Counted from the stretch's first letter, positions 8,412 through 17,516 are shown. The stretch: DNA of 64,000 nucleotides from Paenibacillus agilis (GCF_007786455.1 NZ_VNJK01000001.1:2938673-3002672), one strand, 5' to 3'. Numbers and translations are program-made. The notes: a model not told the origin generated them from the letters alone.

Positions 8412-10373
8412 ATGAATTGGGATAAGTTTATCGTTGACGGACTCAAGCACGGCGACCCTTTAATTATCGGTGCCGTTATAAGTATCGTCTTAGTCTCCAT
8501 CGCCATCGTTGCTGGCTTGACCTACTTCAAAAAGTGGGGCTATCTATGGAGAGAATGGTTAACTACTGTCGATCATAAAAAAATCGGCGTCATGTATATT
8601 ATTTCCGCTCTCGTCATGCTATTCCGCGGTGGCGCTGACGGCCTAATGCTTCGTATACAGCTGACGGCACCTGAAGCGAAGTTCTTGACCGCTCAGCATT
8701 ATAATGAAATATTCTCGGCCCATGGTATTATCATGATTCTATTCATGGCGATGCCATTTATTATCGGTATTATGAACGTCGTTATTCCACTACAAATTGG
8801 TGCACGCGACGTAGCCTTCCCGCGTCTGAACGCAGTCAGCTTCTGGTTGTTCTTCTTCGGCGCAATGCTTTATAATATCGCGTTCGTTGTTGGTGGAGCA
8901 CCTGATGCTGGTTGGACATCTTACTTCCCGCTAGCAAGTACAGAGTTTAGTCCAGGTGTAGGTAATAACTATTACGCAATTGCACTTCAAATTGCCGGTC
9001 TCGGTACTTTGATGACAGGTGTCAACTTCATCGTAACAATTATGAAGATGCGTGCACCTGGTATGACGCTTATGCGTATGCCAATGTTTACTTGGTCTAC
9101 ACTTATTACTTGTATTATCATCGTATTCGCATTCCCTGTATTAACAGTAGCTCTTGCTTTGATGATGTTCGATCGCCTATTTGGTAGTCAGTTCTTTACG
9201 ATGGCCAATGGTGGTATGGACATGCTTTGGGCCAACTTGTTCTGGGTATGGGGACACCCTGAAGTATATATCGTTATACTTCCTGCTTTCGGTATTTACA
9301 GTGAGATTATTTCTACGTTCTCTAGAAAGAATCTATACGGCTACAAATCGATGGTAGCAAGTATGGCTATCATCTCTCTCTTGTCATTCTTGGTATGGGT
9401 CCACCACTTCTACACGATGGGCCAAGGCGCAGCAGTAAACAGCTTCTTCTCGATTACGACGATGCTTATCGCTGTTCCGACAGGTGTTAAAATATTTAAC
9501 TGGTTGTTCACATTACGCAAAGGTAAGATTGTGTTTACAACGCCAATGTTGTATTCACTAGCGTTCATCCCTATCTTTACTTTGGGTGGCGTAACAGGTG
9601 TCATGCTTGCAATGGCAAGTGCCGACTATCAGTACCACAATACGATGTTCTTGGTAGCTCACTTCCATTACGTCTTGATTCCAGGTACCGTATTCGCGGT
9701 TATCGCTGGTATGTACTACTGGTTCCCGCTTATCGCTGGATTCAAGCTCAATGAGCGTCAAGGTAAAGCTGCATTCTGGACAATTGCTATTTCATTCAAC
9801 GTGACGTTCCTTCCACTCTTCTTCTTGGGTCTGGACGGTATGACACGTCGTCAATACACGTATTCAGCTGAAACAGGCTTCGGTCCGTTGAACTTGATCG
9901 CAACAATTGGTTCAGTTGGTCTTATGATCGGATTTGCTCTAGTGGTCTACAACATCATTTGGAGTTTCCGTCACGCACCGCGTGAGACAAAAGGCGATGT
10001 ATGGGATGGAGCTGGACGTACATTGGAATGGGCAACACATATTCCAGTACCAGTTTACAACTTTGCTGTCGTTCCTGAAGTAGATCGTCTTGATGCATTC
10101 TACTTCGCGAAGAAAGAGAAACGCTCTCTCTTCAAAAACAAGATTGAAAAAATTCATATGCCGAGCAACAACGGTCAACCGTTTATTCTTGGCGCAATCT
10201 TCTTCTTCTGGGGATTCTTCATGGTATTCAGCATGTGGAAGTCTGCCATTGTAGCAGGTATTGGGGTTCTCATCTTGCTTGCAATGCGTACGTTCGAACG
10301 TGATCATGGCTTCTATATTCCAGTTGATGAAGTGAAGAAAACGGAACAATCCTATGGAGGTGATTCGGTATGA
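8412..10373 (+). CDS. qoxB: Quinol oxidase subunit I
   Basis: A 653-residue catalytic subunit with about 14-15 membrane helices, binding low-spin haem and the haem-CuB centre. Diagnostic segments are WGHPEVYI (CuB His and cross-linked Tyr region), WVHHFYTMG (CuB His pair) and AHFHYVLIPG (axial His of both haems). It starts at an ATG with AAAGGAG about ten bases upstream, 32 bases after qoxA. Its end overlaps qoxC by the four bases ATGA, indicating translational coupling. The length is normal for QoxB-type enzymes. Confidence 0.97.
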   Translation: MNWDKFIVDGLKHGDPLIIGAVISIVLVSIAIVAGLTYFKKWGYLWREWLTTVDHKKIGVMYIISALVMLFRGGADGLMLRIQLTAPEAKFLTAQHYNEIFSAHGIIMILFMAMPFIIGIMNVVIPLQIGARDVAFPRLNAVSFWLFFFGAMLYNIAFVVGGAPDAGWTSYFPLASTEFSPGVGNNYYAIALQIAGLGTLMTGVNFIVTIMKMRAPGMTLMRMPMFTWSTLITCIIIVFAFPVLTVALALMMFDRLFGSQFFTMANGGMDMLWANLFWVWGHPEVYIVILPAFGIYSEIISTFSRKNLYGYKSMVASMAIISLLSFLVWVHHFYTMGQGAAVNSFFSITTMLIAVPTGVKIFNWLFTLRKGKIVFTTPMLYSLAFIPIFTLGGVTGVMLAMASADYQYHNTMFLVAHFHYVLIPGTVFAVIAGMYYWFPLIAGFKLNERQGKAAFWTIAISFNVTFLPLFFLGLDGMTRRQYTYSAETGFGPLNLIATIGSVGLMIGFALVVYNIIWSFRHAPRETKGDVWDGAGRTLEWATHIPVPVYNFAVVPEVDRLDAFYFAKKEKRSLFKNKIEKIHMPSNNGQPFILGAIFFFWGFFMVFSMWKSAIVAGIGVLILLAMRTFERDHGFYIPVDEVKKTEQSYGGDSV

Positions 10374-10966
10374 AAATAGACAACTCATTGCCTCTTGAAT
10401 ACCGGAACGAAGAAAACCGCTTCCGTATAACAGGCTTTTGGATTTTCTTGGGCGCGGAAATCGTGCTTTTCGCTACCTTGTTCTTAACCTATTTCACACT
10501 TTGGACGCGTACAGGATCTGGCCTTACAGCTGCAGATGTCTTCGTACTTGAGCCAGTTTTGGCAGAGACGTTCATTCTATTAACAAGTAGTTTCACTTGT
10601 GGTCTAGCAATTCACGCGATGCGTCAAGGTTTGAAAAAACCAATGATGGTGTTCATGGGTATTACCCTCTTGCTTGGTGCAGCGTTCTTGGGTATCGAGA
10701 TTTATGAATTCTACACTTATGTTCATGAAGGCTTGACGCTTCAAACAAGTGCATTTGCTTCCAGCTTGTTCGTATTACTTGGTACACACGGTGCTCACGT
10801 GACGTTTGGTCTCCTATGGGGAATAGCAATCATGATCCAGTTAAAACGTGAAGGTTTGAATGAGACAACTGCAAATAAATCATTCATCTTCTCGCTTTAC
10901 TGGCACTTCTTGGACGTTGTCTGGATCTTCATCTTCAGCTTCGTCTATCTGAAAGGACTGATGTGA
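10370..10966 (+). CDS. qoxC: Quinol oxidase subunit III
   Basis: A 198-residue protein with five membrane helices and the family landmarks GFWIFLGAEIVLFATLF near the start and LGTHGAHVTFGLLWG and YWHFLDVVWIFIFS near the end. It belongs to the haem-copper oxidase subunit III family, which supports proton uptake and complex stability without carrying cofactors. Its ATG overlaps the qoxB stop (ATGA), and its stop overlaps the qoxD start (GTGA). Confidence 0.96.
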   Translation: MKIDNSLPLEYRNEENRFRITGFWIFLGAEIVLFATLFLTYFTLWTRTGSGLTAADVFVLEPVLAETFILLTSSFTCGLAIHAMRQGLKKPMMVFMGITLLLGAAFLGIEIYEFYTYVHEGLTLQTSAFASSLFVLLGTHGAHVTFGLLWGIAIMIQLKREGLNETTANKSFIFSLYWHFLDVVWIFIFSFVYLKGLM

Positions 10967-11256
10967 TCATGATGAAACGACTGTTCCCTATCGGTCACGT
11001 GATGGGATTCATCTTCTCCCTCGTCTTGACGTTAGTCGCAATGCTAGTTGTTTATACGGATATGTCCTATACAATGGGTATGGTCATTCTAGTTTCTACA
11101 GCTGTCATTCAAGCTACCGTGCAGTTGTTCATGTTCATGCACGTTAACGAATCGAAAGAAGATAGAAATACCCTTTACATCAATATCATTTATGCAGTAG
11201 TGGTTAGTCTTATCACGATCTTCGGTTCCCTGTGGACGTTGATCTGGGACTGGTAG
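10963..11256 (+). CDS. qoxD: Quinol oxidase subunit IV
   Basis: A 97-residue protein with three membrane helices, matching cytochrome aa3 quinol oxidase subunit IV (QLFMFMHVNE motif in the second helix). The frame opens with GTG in the overlap GTGA with qoxC. An ATG two or three codons later has better spacing to GAAAGGA and may be the real start. It is the last gene of qoxABCD; a strong terminator follows within 15 bases. Confidence 0.94.
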   Translation: MIMMKRLFPIGHVMGFIFSLVLTLVAMLVVYTDMSYTMGMVILVSTAVIQATVQLFMFMHVNESKEDRNTLYINIIYAVVVSLITIFGSLWTLIWDW

Positions 11257-11268
11257 TCACAACGAAAC

Positions 11269-11317
11269 AACCCATCAAGCTGATGCGTTCAAGCTCCCTT
11301 GATGGGTTTCTTTTTTT
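11269..11317 (+). terminator. qoxABCD terminator
   Basis: The arms AACCCATCAAG (11269-11279) and CTTGATGGGTT (11298-11308) form an 11-bp stem followed by a T-run interrupted by a single C. Confidence 0.9.
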
Positions 11318-11326
11318 ATATTTACA

Positions 11327-11399
11327 TACAAAAAAGCACACGCTTTCGAACGCAGGATTTTCATTACTTACACGTAAGTCCCGCGTAGAGATGTGCTTT
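11327..11399 (-). terminator. Terminator for the small basic membrane protein gene
   Basis: The outer arms AAAGCACA/TGTGCTTT (11333-11340, 11392-11399) enclose a second near-perfect pair (CGCGGGA/TCCTGCG) and a small ACTTACACGTAAGT hairpin. On the minus strand the structure ends in a T-run. It is unusually long for a terminator but lies directly downstream of the gene at 11441. Confidence 0.7.
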
Positions 11400-11440
11400 C
11401 TTTGTATTCTTCTATGTATTTTCTGAATCTCAATTCATAA

Positions 11441-11779
11441 TTATGATCTTGTACTAATCTTTTGTTTGATTTTTATCCAAAGCTGTTTACGCCAGCGTGC
11501 ACGTCGTTCTTTTCTTTGTTGCTTCGCAATTCTTTTTTGCCTCCGTCGTTCGCTTCGCTTAGCCTCCAGCTTAGCCATTTGCTCGTTTATAAATCCTTCT
11601 AACAGATAAACAATAAATGCAATCACTAAACAAACCACTAGGATAGCGATACCACCAATAGGTGTAAGGAAGATGCTACCTACAATCAAACCTAGAATAC
11701 CTAAGACAACCCAAAACTGCCAACTTAGCATCATCATAAGAAACTCAAAAATTAGTATGATCCACTCAAAAACAACCAT
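11441..11779 (-). CDS. Small membrane protein with a strongly basic C-terminal tail
   Basis: A 112-residue protein not recognised as a known family. Residues 1-65 are very hydrophobic (two to three membrane helices with a GGIAIL turn). The last 45 residues are cytoplasm-like and densely basic (KRSERRRQKRIAKQQRKERR), predicted helical. It is alone on the minus strand between qoxD and the two-component pair, with its own terminator. The tail could bind nucleic acid or acidic lipid head groups; nothing in the sequence decides this. Confidence 0.65.
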   Translation of the reverse strand: MVVFEWIILIFEFLMMMLSWQFWVVLGILGLIVGSIFLTPIGGIAILVVCLVIAFIVYLLEGFINEQMAKLEAKRSERRRQKRIAKQQRKERRARWRKQLWIKIKQKISTRS

Positions 11780-11865
11780 CTACTCCCCTCCTTTACTTTC
11801 ACAAATTTTCCTATATCATCATACAGGATAGCATGTTCATAATAAATAGTAATGCTTTACATTGA

Positions 11866-11894
11866 TTGGTTTTCAACTTGCACAATTATATAAT
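11866..11894 (+). promoter_or_regulatory. Sigma-A promoter of the two-component operon
   Basis: TTGGTT (11866-11871), a 17-base spacer and a consensus TATAAT (11889-11894), 41 bases before the start codon. AGGAGG lies just ahead of the gene. Confidence 0.75.
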
Positions 11895-11935
11895 GAATGA
11901 GAATCACGTATTTGCTTAATTAGGAGGAAGTATAT

Positions 11936-12664
11936 ATGATCCCCTCTTCGATAACTTATCGAGTCCTCATCATAGATGATGAAGCTAACATGCGTAATTT
12001 ACTGCGCATTCACCTTAAGCGGCATGGCTATTTCGTTGAAGAAAGTCCTGATGGGGAACATGCATTGAACATGCTCAAAGAGCAGCAATTCGACCTCGTC
12101 ATCGTGGATATTATGATGCCAGGTATAGATGGCTGGGAAGTCGTTCAACGTATACGCCAGACAATGAGCATACCTATCATCATGCTTACTGCTCGTTCAG
12201 AAAAGAAAGACATTGTTAACGGGCTATCTATTGGTGCTGACGATTATTTAGCTAAGCCGTTCGAGCCTGACGAATTAATAGCAAGAATAACTGCCCTGCT
12301 GCGACGCTCACAATTCCAATTATCAGCTCAGGAGGTTCATCATAAAGCTTTGCATTTTCCCCAACTTACCATTTATGAGGAGAGTCGTGAAGTTGTTGTT
12401 AATGGCCTGCACTTGGATCTCACACCGAAGGAATACGATGTCCTGCATCTGCTGGCAACTCACCCGCAAAGAGTCTATGAGCGAGAGACGATGATCGAGC
12501 ATTTATGGGGATTGGACTATGACGGAGATAGTCGTTCTGTAGATACACATGTGAAAAATGTAAGAATGAAGATGGAGCAAGCCCAGTTAGGCTACAATCC
12601 GATTCAAACGGTCTGGGGGATTGGATATCGCTTCAATGCCAAAGGTACTACTTATGAGAAATAG
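11936..12664 (+). CDS. OmpR/PhoB-family response regulator
   Basis: A 242-residue regulator. The receiver domain (about 9-122) has the acidic pair Asp14-Asp15, phospho-acceptor Asp58 in VDIMMPG, Thr in MLTAR and Lys in AKPFEPDE. The C-terminal winged-helix domain (about 140-235) has LTPKEYDVLHLL and VDTHVKNVRMKM, typical of OmpR-type DNA binding. Phosphorylated by the adjacent kinase, it should bind direct repeats upstream of target promoters. The regulon is unknown; the nearby qox operon is a possible target by position only. The next gene overlaps its end by 11 bases. Confidence 0.93.
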   Translation: MIPSSITYRVLIIDDEANMRNLLRIHLKRHGYFVEESPDGEHALNMLKEQQFDLVIVDIMMPGIDGWEVVQRIRQTMSIPIIMLTARSEKKDIVNGLSIGADDYLAKPFEPDELIARITALLRRSQFQLSAQEVHHKALHFPQLTIYEESREVVVNGLHLDLTPKEYDVLHLLATHPQRVYERETMIEHLWGLDYDGDSRSVDTHVKNVRMKMEQAQLGYNPIQTVWGIGYRFNAKGTTYEK

Positions 12665-14039
12665 AATTGATTTGAAAATTGGAATATCGATTATGTCTGT
12701 ATTTCTACTGCTCTTCCTGCCCACAGCTTGGCTGATGGATCGATTAGTCATATCGCATACGTATCAACAGAAACATAAAGAAATGAACGAGCTGGCACTC
12801 CACTTTGTTAGTATGATTAACAACGATACAACACTAAAAATGGATGCCCTCGAAACAATGGCAGATTTCACTCGTGTCACCTTGTTCGTGCTTGATAGCC
12901 GAGGAACGGTTACAGCTAATTCAAAGCACCATCATGAAATCAACCCCGTCTTTTTAACGGACGAATACATACGAACACTACAAGCAGGAAACCAACTTGA
13001 AAAAAATATTACACTTGATGGAACAAGCTACACGCTTACTGGTGTGCCTATGATCACGAACGGCAACCTTCGAGGTAGTATCGTTATATTGAACTCCCTT
13101 TCAGATACAGAAGAACTGCTTCAAAGTCATCGGCAAATTTTATATCTCGCAGTTATTGCGATTATGACTGCGGCGGCAGGCATCATCTATTGGCTTTCTA
13201 GACGTATCTCCAAACCGATGCGCCAAATGGCTGATGCTACTCGCGCAATCGCTGAGGGACAGCTAGAGACGCGTGTAGAGGTTCATTCTGATGATGAGGT
13301 AGGCAGCTTGGCACATGCAATCAACCATATGGCAGAAGAGCTTAAACGGTATCGTGATTCACGCAACGAATTCATAGCCAACATATCTCACGAGCTGAAG
13401 ACACCTGTAACGTATTTGGAGGGCTATGCTCAAGTCATTCGACAAGGATGGTATGAGACGGAGGAAGAAAAGCAGCAGTATATCGGCATCATTGCAGATG
13501 AAGCCAAGCGACTTAATCGTATCATCCAAGATTTATTTGATCTTACGAAAATGGAAGAAGGTCAGCTCAGCATATTATCTGAACAAGTCGACATGAATGT
13601 CATCTGCCAAAGCTGCCTCTTCAAAGTTCAGCATAAAGCAGAGCAAAAAGGCCTTCAATTGCAATTGTTCCCTGCTGAACCTCATCCATATATTTGGGGA
13701 GACCCCGTTCGCTTGGAACAAATCATGTTGAATTTATTAGACAATGCGATTCGATATACGAAGGCTGGGAATGTATCCATTCGAGTTACAACGAGAACGG
13801 ACCACATCCATCTAACCATCACCGATACAGGACAAGGCATTCCATCAGACGAGCTCTCTTACGTCTTTGAGCGCTTCTATCGAGTTGAGAAGTCACGTTC
13901 AAGACAATATGGTGGTAGCGGCTTAGGACTAGCCATAGCAGCTAAACTCGTTGATATGCATCAAGCTACTATTGATGTTCAGAGTCAAGAAAGCATAGGG
14001 ACAACATTTACGCTCACATTCCCACGCCTTATCCCCTAA
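12654..14039 (+). CDS. Membrane sensor histidine kinase
   Basis: A 461-residue sensor: helix 1 (about 11-30), an extracytoplasmic domain of about 130 residues, helix 2 (about 162-181), a HAMP linker, the HisKA domain with phospho-acceptor His246 in ANISHELKTPV, and a HATPase domain with NLLDNAIRY, DTGQGIP and GGSGLGLAI. The start is the ATG overlapping the regulator's end by 11 bases; an in-frame upstream ATG has no ribosome binding site. The sensor domain carries a KHHHE cluster (about 91-95), so a metal signal is possible, but this is conjecture. It is the partner of the preceding regulator. Confidence 0.93.
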   Translation: MRNRIDLKIGISIMSVFLLLFLPTAWLMDRLVISHTYQQKHKEMNELALHFVSMINNDTTLKMDALETMADFTRVTLFVLDSRGTVTANSKHHHEINPVFLTDEYIRTLQAGNQLEKNITLDGTSYTLTGVPMITNGNLRGSIVILNSLSDTEELLQSHRQILYLAVIAIMTAAAGIIYWLSRRISKPMRQMADATRAIAEGQLETRVEVHSDDEVGSLAHAINHMAEELKRYRDSRNEFIANISHELKTPVTYLEGYAQVIRQGWYETEEEKQQYIGIIADEAKRLNRIIQDLFDLTKMEEGQLSILSEQVDMNVICQSCLFKVQHKAEQKGLQLQLFPAEPHPYIWGDPVRLEQIMLNLLDNAIRYTKAGNVSIRVTTRTDHIHLTITDTGQGIPSDELSYVFERFYRVEKSRSRQYGGSGLGLAIAAKLVDMHQATIDVQSQESIGTTFTLTFPRLIP

Positions 14040-14138
14040 CCTTTAGGGCCGCACTGCTAAGTTGCTTGCATAACACTTTGTTTCCTTAGGGAAACTATGC
14101 AGACCATGAATTCGCAAATTAAAGGAAGTGTTGTCTGC

Positions 14139-14486
14139 ATGCTTTATATTTACAGCCTTAGCAGCCTACTGGCAGGACTATTTATCGTAAATGCGATTTT
14201 TGCTTATCAAACAAAACATATTGATCCTGCTTTATGGCCGACTGTTAAATATCAACTTATTGTCCTCCCTTTATTCTGGTTGGCAAGCTTAGCGATTGGT
14301 TATGGGATTAAATTTGGGTATAAAGCTATCGGCCAGCTGACCTTTGTCTTAACGGCATCAAAAGGTATTGAAATTGTCGTCTGCGTTGCTCTAGGATACT
14401 GGTTTATGCATGAAGTACCTACATGGAAAACATGGGCAGGTCTAGCAATCGTTATTGTCGGCTTTTTTATTACTAAACTAAAATAG
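14139..14486 (+). CDS. Four-helix DMT/EamA-like membrane protein
   Basis: A 115-residue integral membrane protein with four helices, resembling half of a drug/metabolite transporter (final segment TWAGLAIVIVGFFITKLK). Proteins of this size act as homo- or heterodimers in the superfamily. The start is the ATG ten bases after AAAGGAAG; the open frame begins 14 codons earlier without a good site. It follows the sensor kinase by about 100 bases. Its TAG stop is inside the left arm of the downstream 18-bp hairpin. The substrate is unknown. Confidence 0.65.
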   Translation: MLYIYSLSSLLAGLFIVNAIFAYQTKHIDPALWPTVKYQLIVLPLFWLASLAIGYGIKFGYKAIGQLTFVLTASKGIEIVVCVALGYWFMHEVPTWKTWAGLAIVIVGFFITKLK

Positions 14487-14526
14487 CACCGTTACGATCC
14501 AAATAATTGGATCGTAACGGTGCTAT
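14483..14526. terminator. Bidirectional hairpin with an 18-bp perfect stem
   Basis: ATAGCACCGTTACGATCC (14483-14500) pairs perfectly with its inverse copy at 14509-14526 across an 8-base loop. It sits between convergent genes and includes the stop codon of the upstream one. The T-tracts on either side are weak. Confidence 0.8.
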
Positions 14527-14540
14527 CTCTTCTATCCGAA

Positions 14541-15101
14541 CTAAGATGGTTTACGTCGCACCCATCCAACGATCAACACAATAACAACAATAATCAAAGC
14601 GATATGAAATATCGTGCTGTTTGAGTACATGGCTTTGCCCAATACGCCTTCTATCCATATCGAAGGTGCTTTGCCTATTATCGTCATTAACGTAAAGTCT
14701 AACATACTCATCGTTGACAGTGCTGCAATTGCATTAACCACACCTGAAGGTACCAAAGGAATGAATCGAGCAACAAGTACAAGACAAGCCCTCTTTACTC
14801 TCCCATATTGATGGAGCCGCTGCAGCCACGCCCAGCGCTGCTGTTTTACCGCAGGAATATTGGATAATCCCCGACGATACAATAGGAGTGCTGAAACTGC
14901 GCCCAATGTCTCCCCCAGCAAAGAGACGGCAAACCCAAGTTCAGGACCAAAAGCAATTACATTCGCTCCTGTTAACCATATGCTCGGGATTACCCCTGCT
15001 ACACTGATAACAATATTTAATACTAAGCTGGCTGCAATCGCCCATGTACCTAGTGACTGCAGCCATACAGTAAACGCATCAAGGTTAAGTCCATCCAGCA
15101 T
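14541..15101 (-). CDS. TVP38/TMEM64 (VTT domain) family membrane protein
   Basis: A 186-residue polytopic protein with the VTT/DedA-superfamily pattern: a reentrant GVIPSIWLTGANVIAFGPELGF segment, the ARFIPLVPSGVVNAIAAL motif and a C-terminal helix followed by RRK. VTT proteins are linked to lipid scrambling or carrier-lipid transport in other organisms; the substrate here is unknown. It starts 6 bases after the end of the PASTA gene and so is likely in the same operon, though no strong ribosome binding site is seen. Confidence 0.8.
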   Translation of the reverse strand: MLDGLNLDAFTVWLQSLGTWAIAASLVLNIVISVAGVIPSIWLTGANVIAFGPELGFAVSLLGETLGAVSALLLYRRGLSNIPAVKQQRWAWLQRLHQYGRVKRACLVLVARFIPLVPSGVVNAIAALSTMSMLDFTLMTIIGKAPSIWIEGVLGKAMYSNSTIFHIALIIVVIVLIVGWVRRKPS

Positions 15102-15107
15102 AAATGA

Positions 15108-16793
15108 CTAATTAGCCTTGCGGACAACATAGAACGTTATGCGGTCCCCTTTTTTCACTGCAGCGCCCGCTTCTGGCTCCTGCTTGAAGATGGTGTTTGG
15201 TTCACCGCCTTCATGATTCTCTTTTAAGAAGGAATATTTCAGACCTGCATCTTTAGTAAGCTGTTCGGCCTCTTCTAGTGTTAATCCGATTAGATTCGGT
15301 GCAGTGCCTTCAGCTGGTATTTCTGGCTTTGGACGATTTGGATCCAAAGGAGTAACATTCTCACCCGCGGGAGGTACGATGGTGCCTTCAGGATTATTCG
15401 GATCTACAGGTACTGTAGGATCAGGTTGATTCGTACCGTTATCCGTTTCCGTTCCTGTGCTAGGCTGCTCGTTCTGATTCACATCCGGTGTCACAGGCTG
15501 TTCCTGATTATTGGATTCAGGAGTAGTAGGAGGTGTGGGAACCGTTTCTGTTTCCTCTGACGGCACAGTCGTTCCAGTATTATTTTCCTCCGATGTATTC
15601 GTATCTTGTTGTTGTGTATCTGTTGGATCACTAGTTTCATTGCTATTTGTAGAATTGTCCGGCTGTGCGGATTCTTCGGTACCCGTCTCTGTTACTTCTT
15701 GCTGCTGTTCAGTTGTCGGCGTAGTTGCCGCCGTATCGTCACTCGTTAAAGACTTCGCCCAAATGACCGCTCCTACAAGCAAAGTAAAGAACAACGCAAT
15801 TCCTGCTATCATAATACCTACCTTGAAGCGGTCATTGCGAGATTCTTTACGATCAAATTCTGATCGTTCTTCAGGTGACAAAGTATGATCTTCTGCTTTC
15901 ACCTTATTGCGCGGCCCAGTTGCCGAATGATTGCTTTGTTGCTCCACTTTCGGTTCAGCATTCGGCTTCGTGCGACTTAGCTGCGCAGGCGGCGCAACGG
16001 GTACAGGTGGAGGTGTTACAGTCGGTTCCGTATACACCGGACGCTCCTCCCGAACCTCTTCCATTACTTCCACACTAGGAGCTGCTGGTTTCACAAATGA
16101 ATGTGGACGCTCACGAATCTCTTCGAGCGTATGTACATACTCTCTTACTGGAACATCACTTTCATATACACGCTTCGTAAGTGCCAATACTGCGTCACGT
16201 TGAGCTGGTAAATCATGTTTCAATATAGATTGAACGCGACTCGCGTAAATATCATACTGACGTGGTGCTAATGCATGAAGAGTAGAAAGTTGATACAACA
16301 GCTGAGACAGACCAATTGTACCAGTGCGGCTGCCTACAGCCTCTTTCCAATAATTCATAACAAGTATCTCATCGTTTTCCGTAATCCAAAGATTATCGAA
16401 GCTTACAGAGAAAGAAGGCAGCCCGGAACGCTCACCTTGAAGCAACAGCTCACCAGCTGTTTGCACCCAGCGCAGCGTCGTTTGCAGCTTAACTGCATGG
16501 CGCTCTGCGTATTGGTACATCGGCATTCCTTTACGAGCATGGAATACGACATAACGCTGCTCTTCATTCGTACCTGCATTTAATATTTGAAGGAATGATT
16601 CATTGCTTACATGTCCTACTTCGCTAAATAATTGCGGAAATGCCTCTGAATAAGCTCTAGCTTCTGGGCGAATAAGCAAAATAAACACTTCACGGTTAAG
16701 TGAAGTATCTAACGCGCGATACCAGACCCCATCATCAGATTGCATGATTTCTCCATTTAGTTCATAACGATCGGCTATCCATTGATTCTGCAT
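15108..16793 (-). CDS. PASTA-domain membrane protein with a degenerate (pseudo)kinase domain
   Basis: A 561-residue protein with the architecture of PrkC/Stk1 receptor kinases: N-terminal kinase-like region (about 8-235), a membrane helix (324-346), a long Thr/Glu/Pro-rich linker (350-497) and a single PASTA domain (498-560; PNLIGLTLEEAEQLTKDAGL). The kinase region aligns by eye with the family (RYELNG, RALDTSLNRE, IRPE), but the ATP-anchoring Lys is Leu39, the catalytic HRD is SFS (127-129), and DFG is NYW (147-149). It should therefore not phosphorylate in the usual way. PASTA domains bind muropeptides or beta-lactams in related kinases, so a scaffold or sensor role at the wall is plausible. 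The number of PASTA domains (one) is lower than usual. Confidence 0.85.
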   Translation of the reverse strand: MQNQWIADRYELNGEIMQSDDGVWYRALDTSLNREVFILLIRPEARAYSEAFPQLFSEVGHVSNESFLQILNAGTNEEQRYVVFHARKGMPMYQYAERHAVKLQTTLRWVQTAGELLLQGERSGLPSFSVSFDNLWITENDEILVMNYWKEAVGSRTGTIGLSQLLYQLSTLHALAPRQYDIYASRVQSILKHDLPAQRDAVLALTKRVYESDVPVREYVHTLEEIRERPHSFVKPAAPSVEVMEEVREERPVYTEPTVTPPPVPVAPPAQLSRTKPNAEPKVEQQSNHSATGPRNKVKAEDHTLSPEERSEFDRKESRNDRFKVGIMIAGIALFFTLLVGAVIWAKSLTSDDTAATTPTTEQQQEVTETGTEESAQPDNSTNSNETSDPTDTQQQDTNTSEENNTGTTVPSEETETVPTPPTTPESNNQEQPVTPDVNQNEQPSTGTETDNGTNQPDPTVPVDPNNPEGTIVPPAGENVTPLDPNRPKPEIPAEGTAPNLIGLTLEEAEQLTKDAGLKYSFLKENHEGGEPNTIFKQEPEAGAAVKKGDRITFYVVRKAN

Positions 16794-17075
16794 CGTTCTC
16801 CTCTACTTTCTATATCATTATCGTATCGGGAAGGTTGTCTCTATTCGTGCATGTTTATCTAGGTTACTAGCTTCTTACCCTCTATTATTATACAGATGCT
16901 GTCGAATTTCAAAAGCTATTGTCATACCCAACGAATAAGAGCTTATAAGAATGCCCTATACACTGTCAATCACTACGCACATCTTGCACAAAAGTTTCTT
17001 AGCATGACATGGAAAAAGGCCGCTCCTGCTGCATACGCAAACAAGAACAGCACTCCCCTTTTACAAATAAGTTCA

Positions 17076-17516
17076 TCATTTATATTGTTCTGCCCAAATA
17101 AGTTGAGCAACTGGAAGAGTTCTTCCCTCATATTGCTCCACATCAACCATGATATGACCATAAGATACATCATCTACGTAAAGATCAAGCTTCCATCGCC
17201 CTACATCTGGTAAATTTATCATTGAAGGTACAAGGGTTCTATTAGCCGTGTTATCTGGACTGTGATACACCATTTCATGATCGTCCAGTAGGACAACGGA
17301 ATGATCCGTTCGTTCATGAGTAGCTACTACCTTCATCGCTTTGTTATAGAAATACTCCACCGGCTGATTAAAAAACCAACCAACTTTATTGTTTCCCGTC
17401 TCTAAAGTCGTGTCAGAAATGCTGAATGTTAATGGTAGCGACTCCACTTGTTCTGTGTCCCTTGTGCATCCTACTAACGCAACAGCCATAACAGCTATGA
17501 CCAGCCATTTCTTCAC
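17076..17516 (-). CDS. Small hypothetical lipoprotein
   Basis: A 146-residue exported lipoprotein with signal peptide and lipobox LVGC (Cys about 16). The mature part looks beta-rich, with pattern VGWFFNQPVEYFYNKAMKVVATHERT and a final GRWKLDLYVDD...GHIMVDVEQY like an Ig-type or DUF4871-like domain (low-confidence resemblance). It lies directly downstream of a TetR-type remnant on the same strand, which suggests a formerly regulated pair. The function is unknown. Confidence 0.75.
   Translation of the reverse strand: MKKWLVIAVMAVALVGCTRDTEQVESLPLTFSISDTTLETGNNKVGWFFNQPVEYFYNKAMKVVATHERTDHSVVLLDDHEMVYHSPDNTANRTLVPSMINLPDVGRWKLDLYVDDVSYGHIMVDVEQYEGRTLPVAQLIWAEQYK

Noticed and set aside
15511..15888. 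Plus-strand open frames opposite the PASTA gene linker
   Set aside because: They are low-complexity Ser/Val shadows of the Thr/Glu/Pro linker on the other strand.
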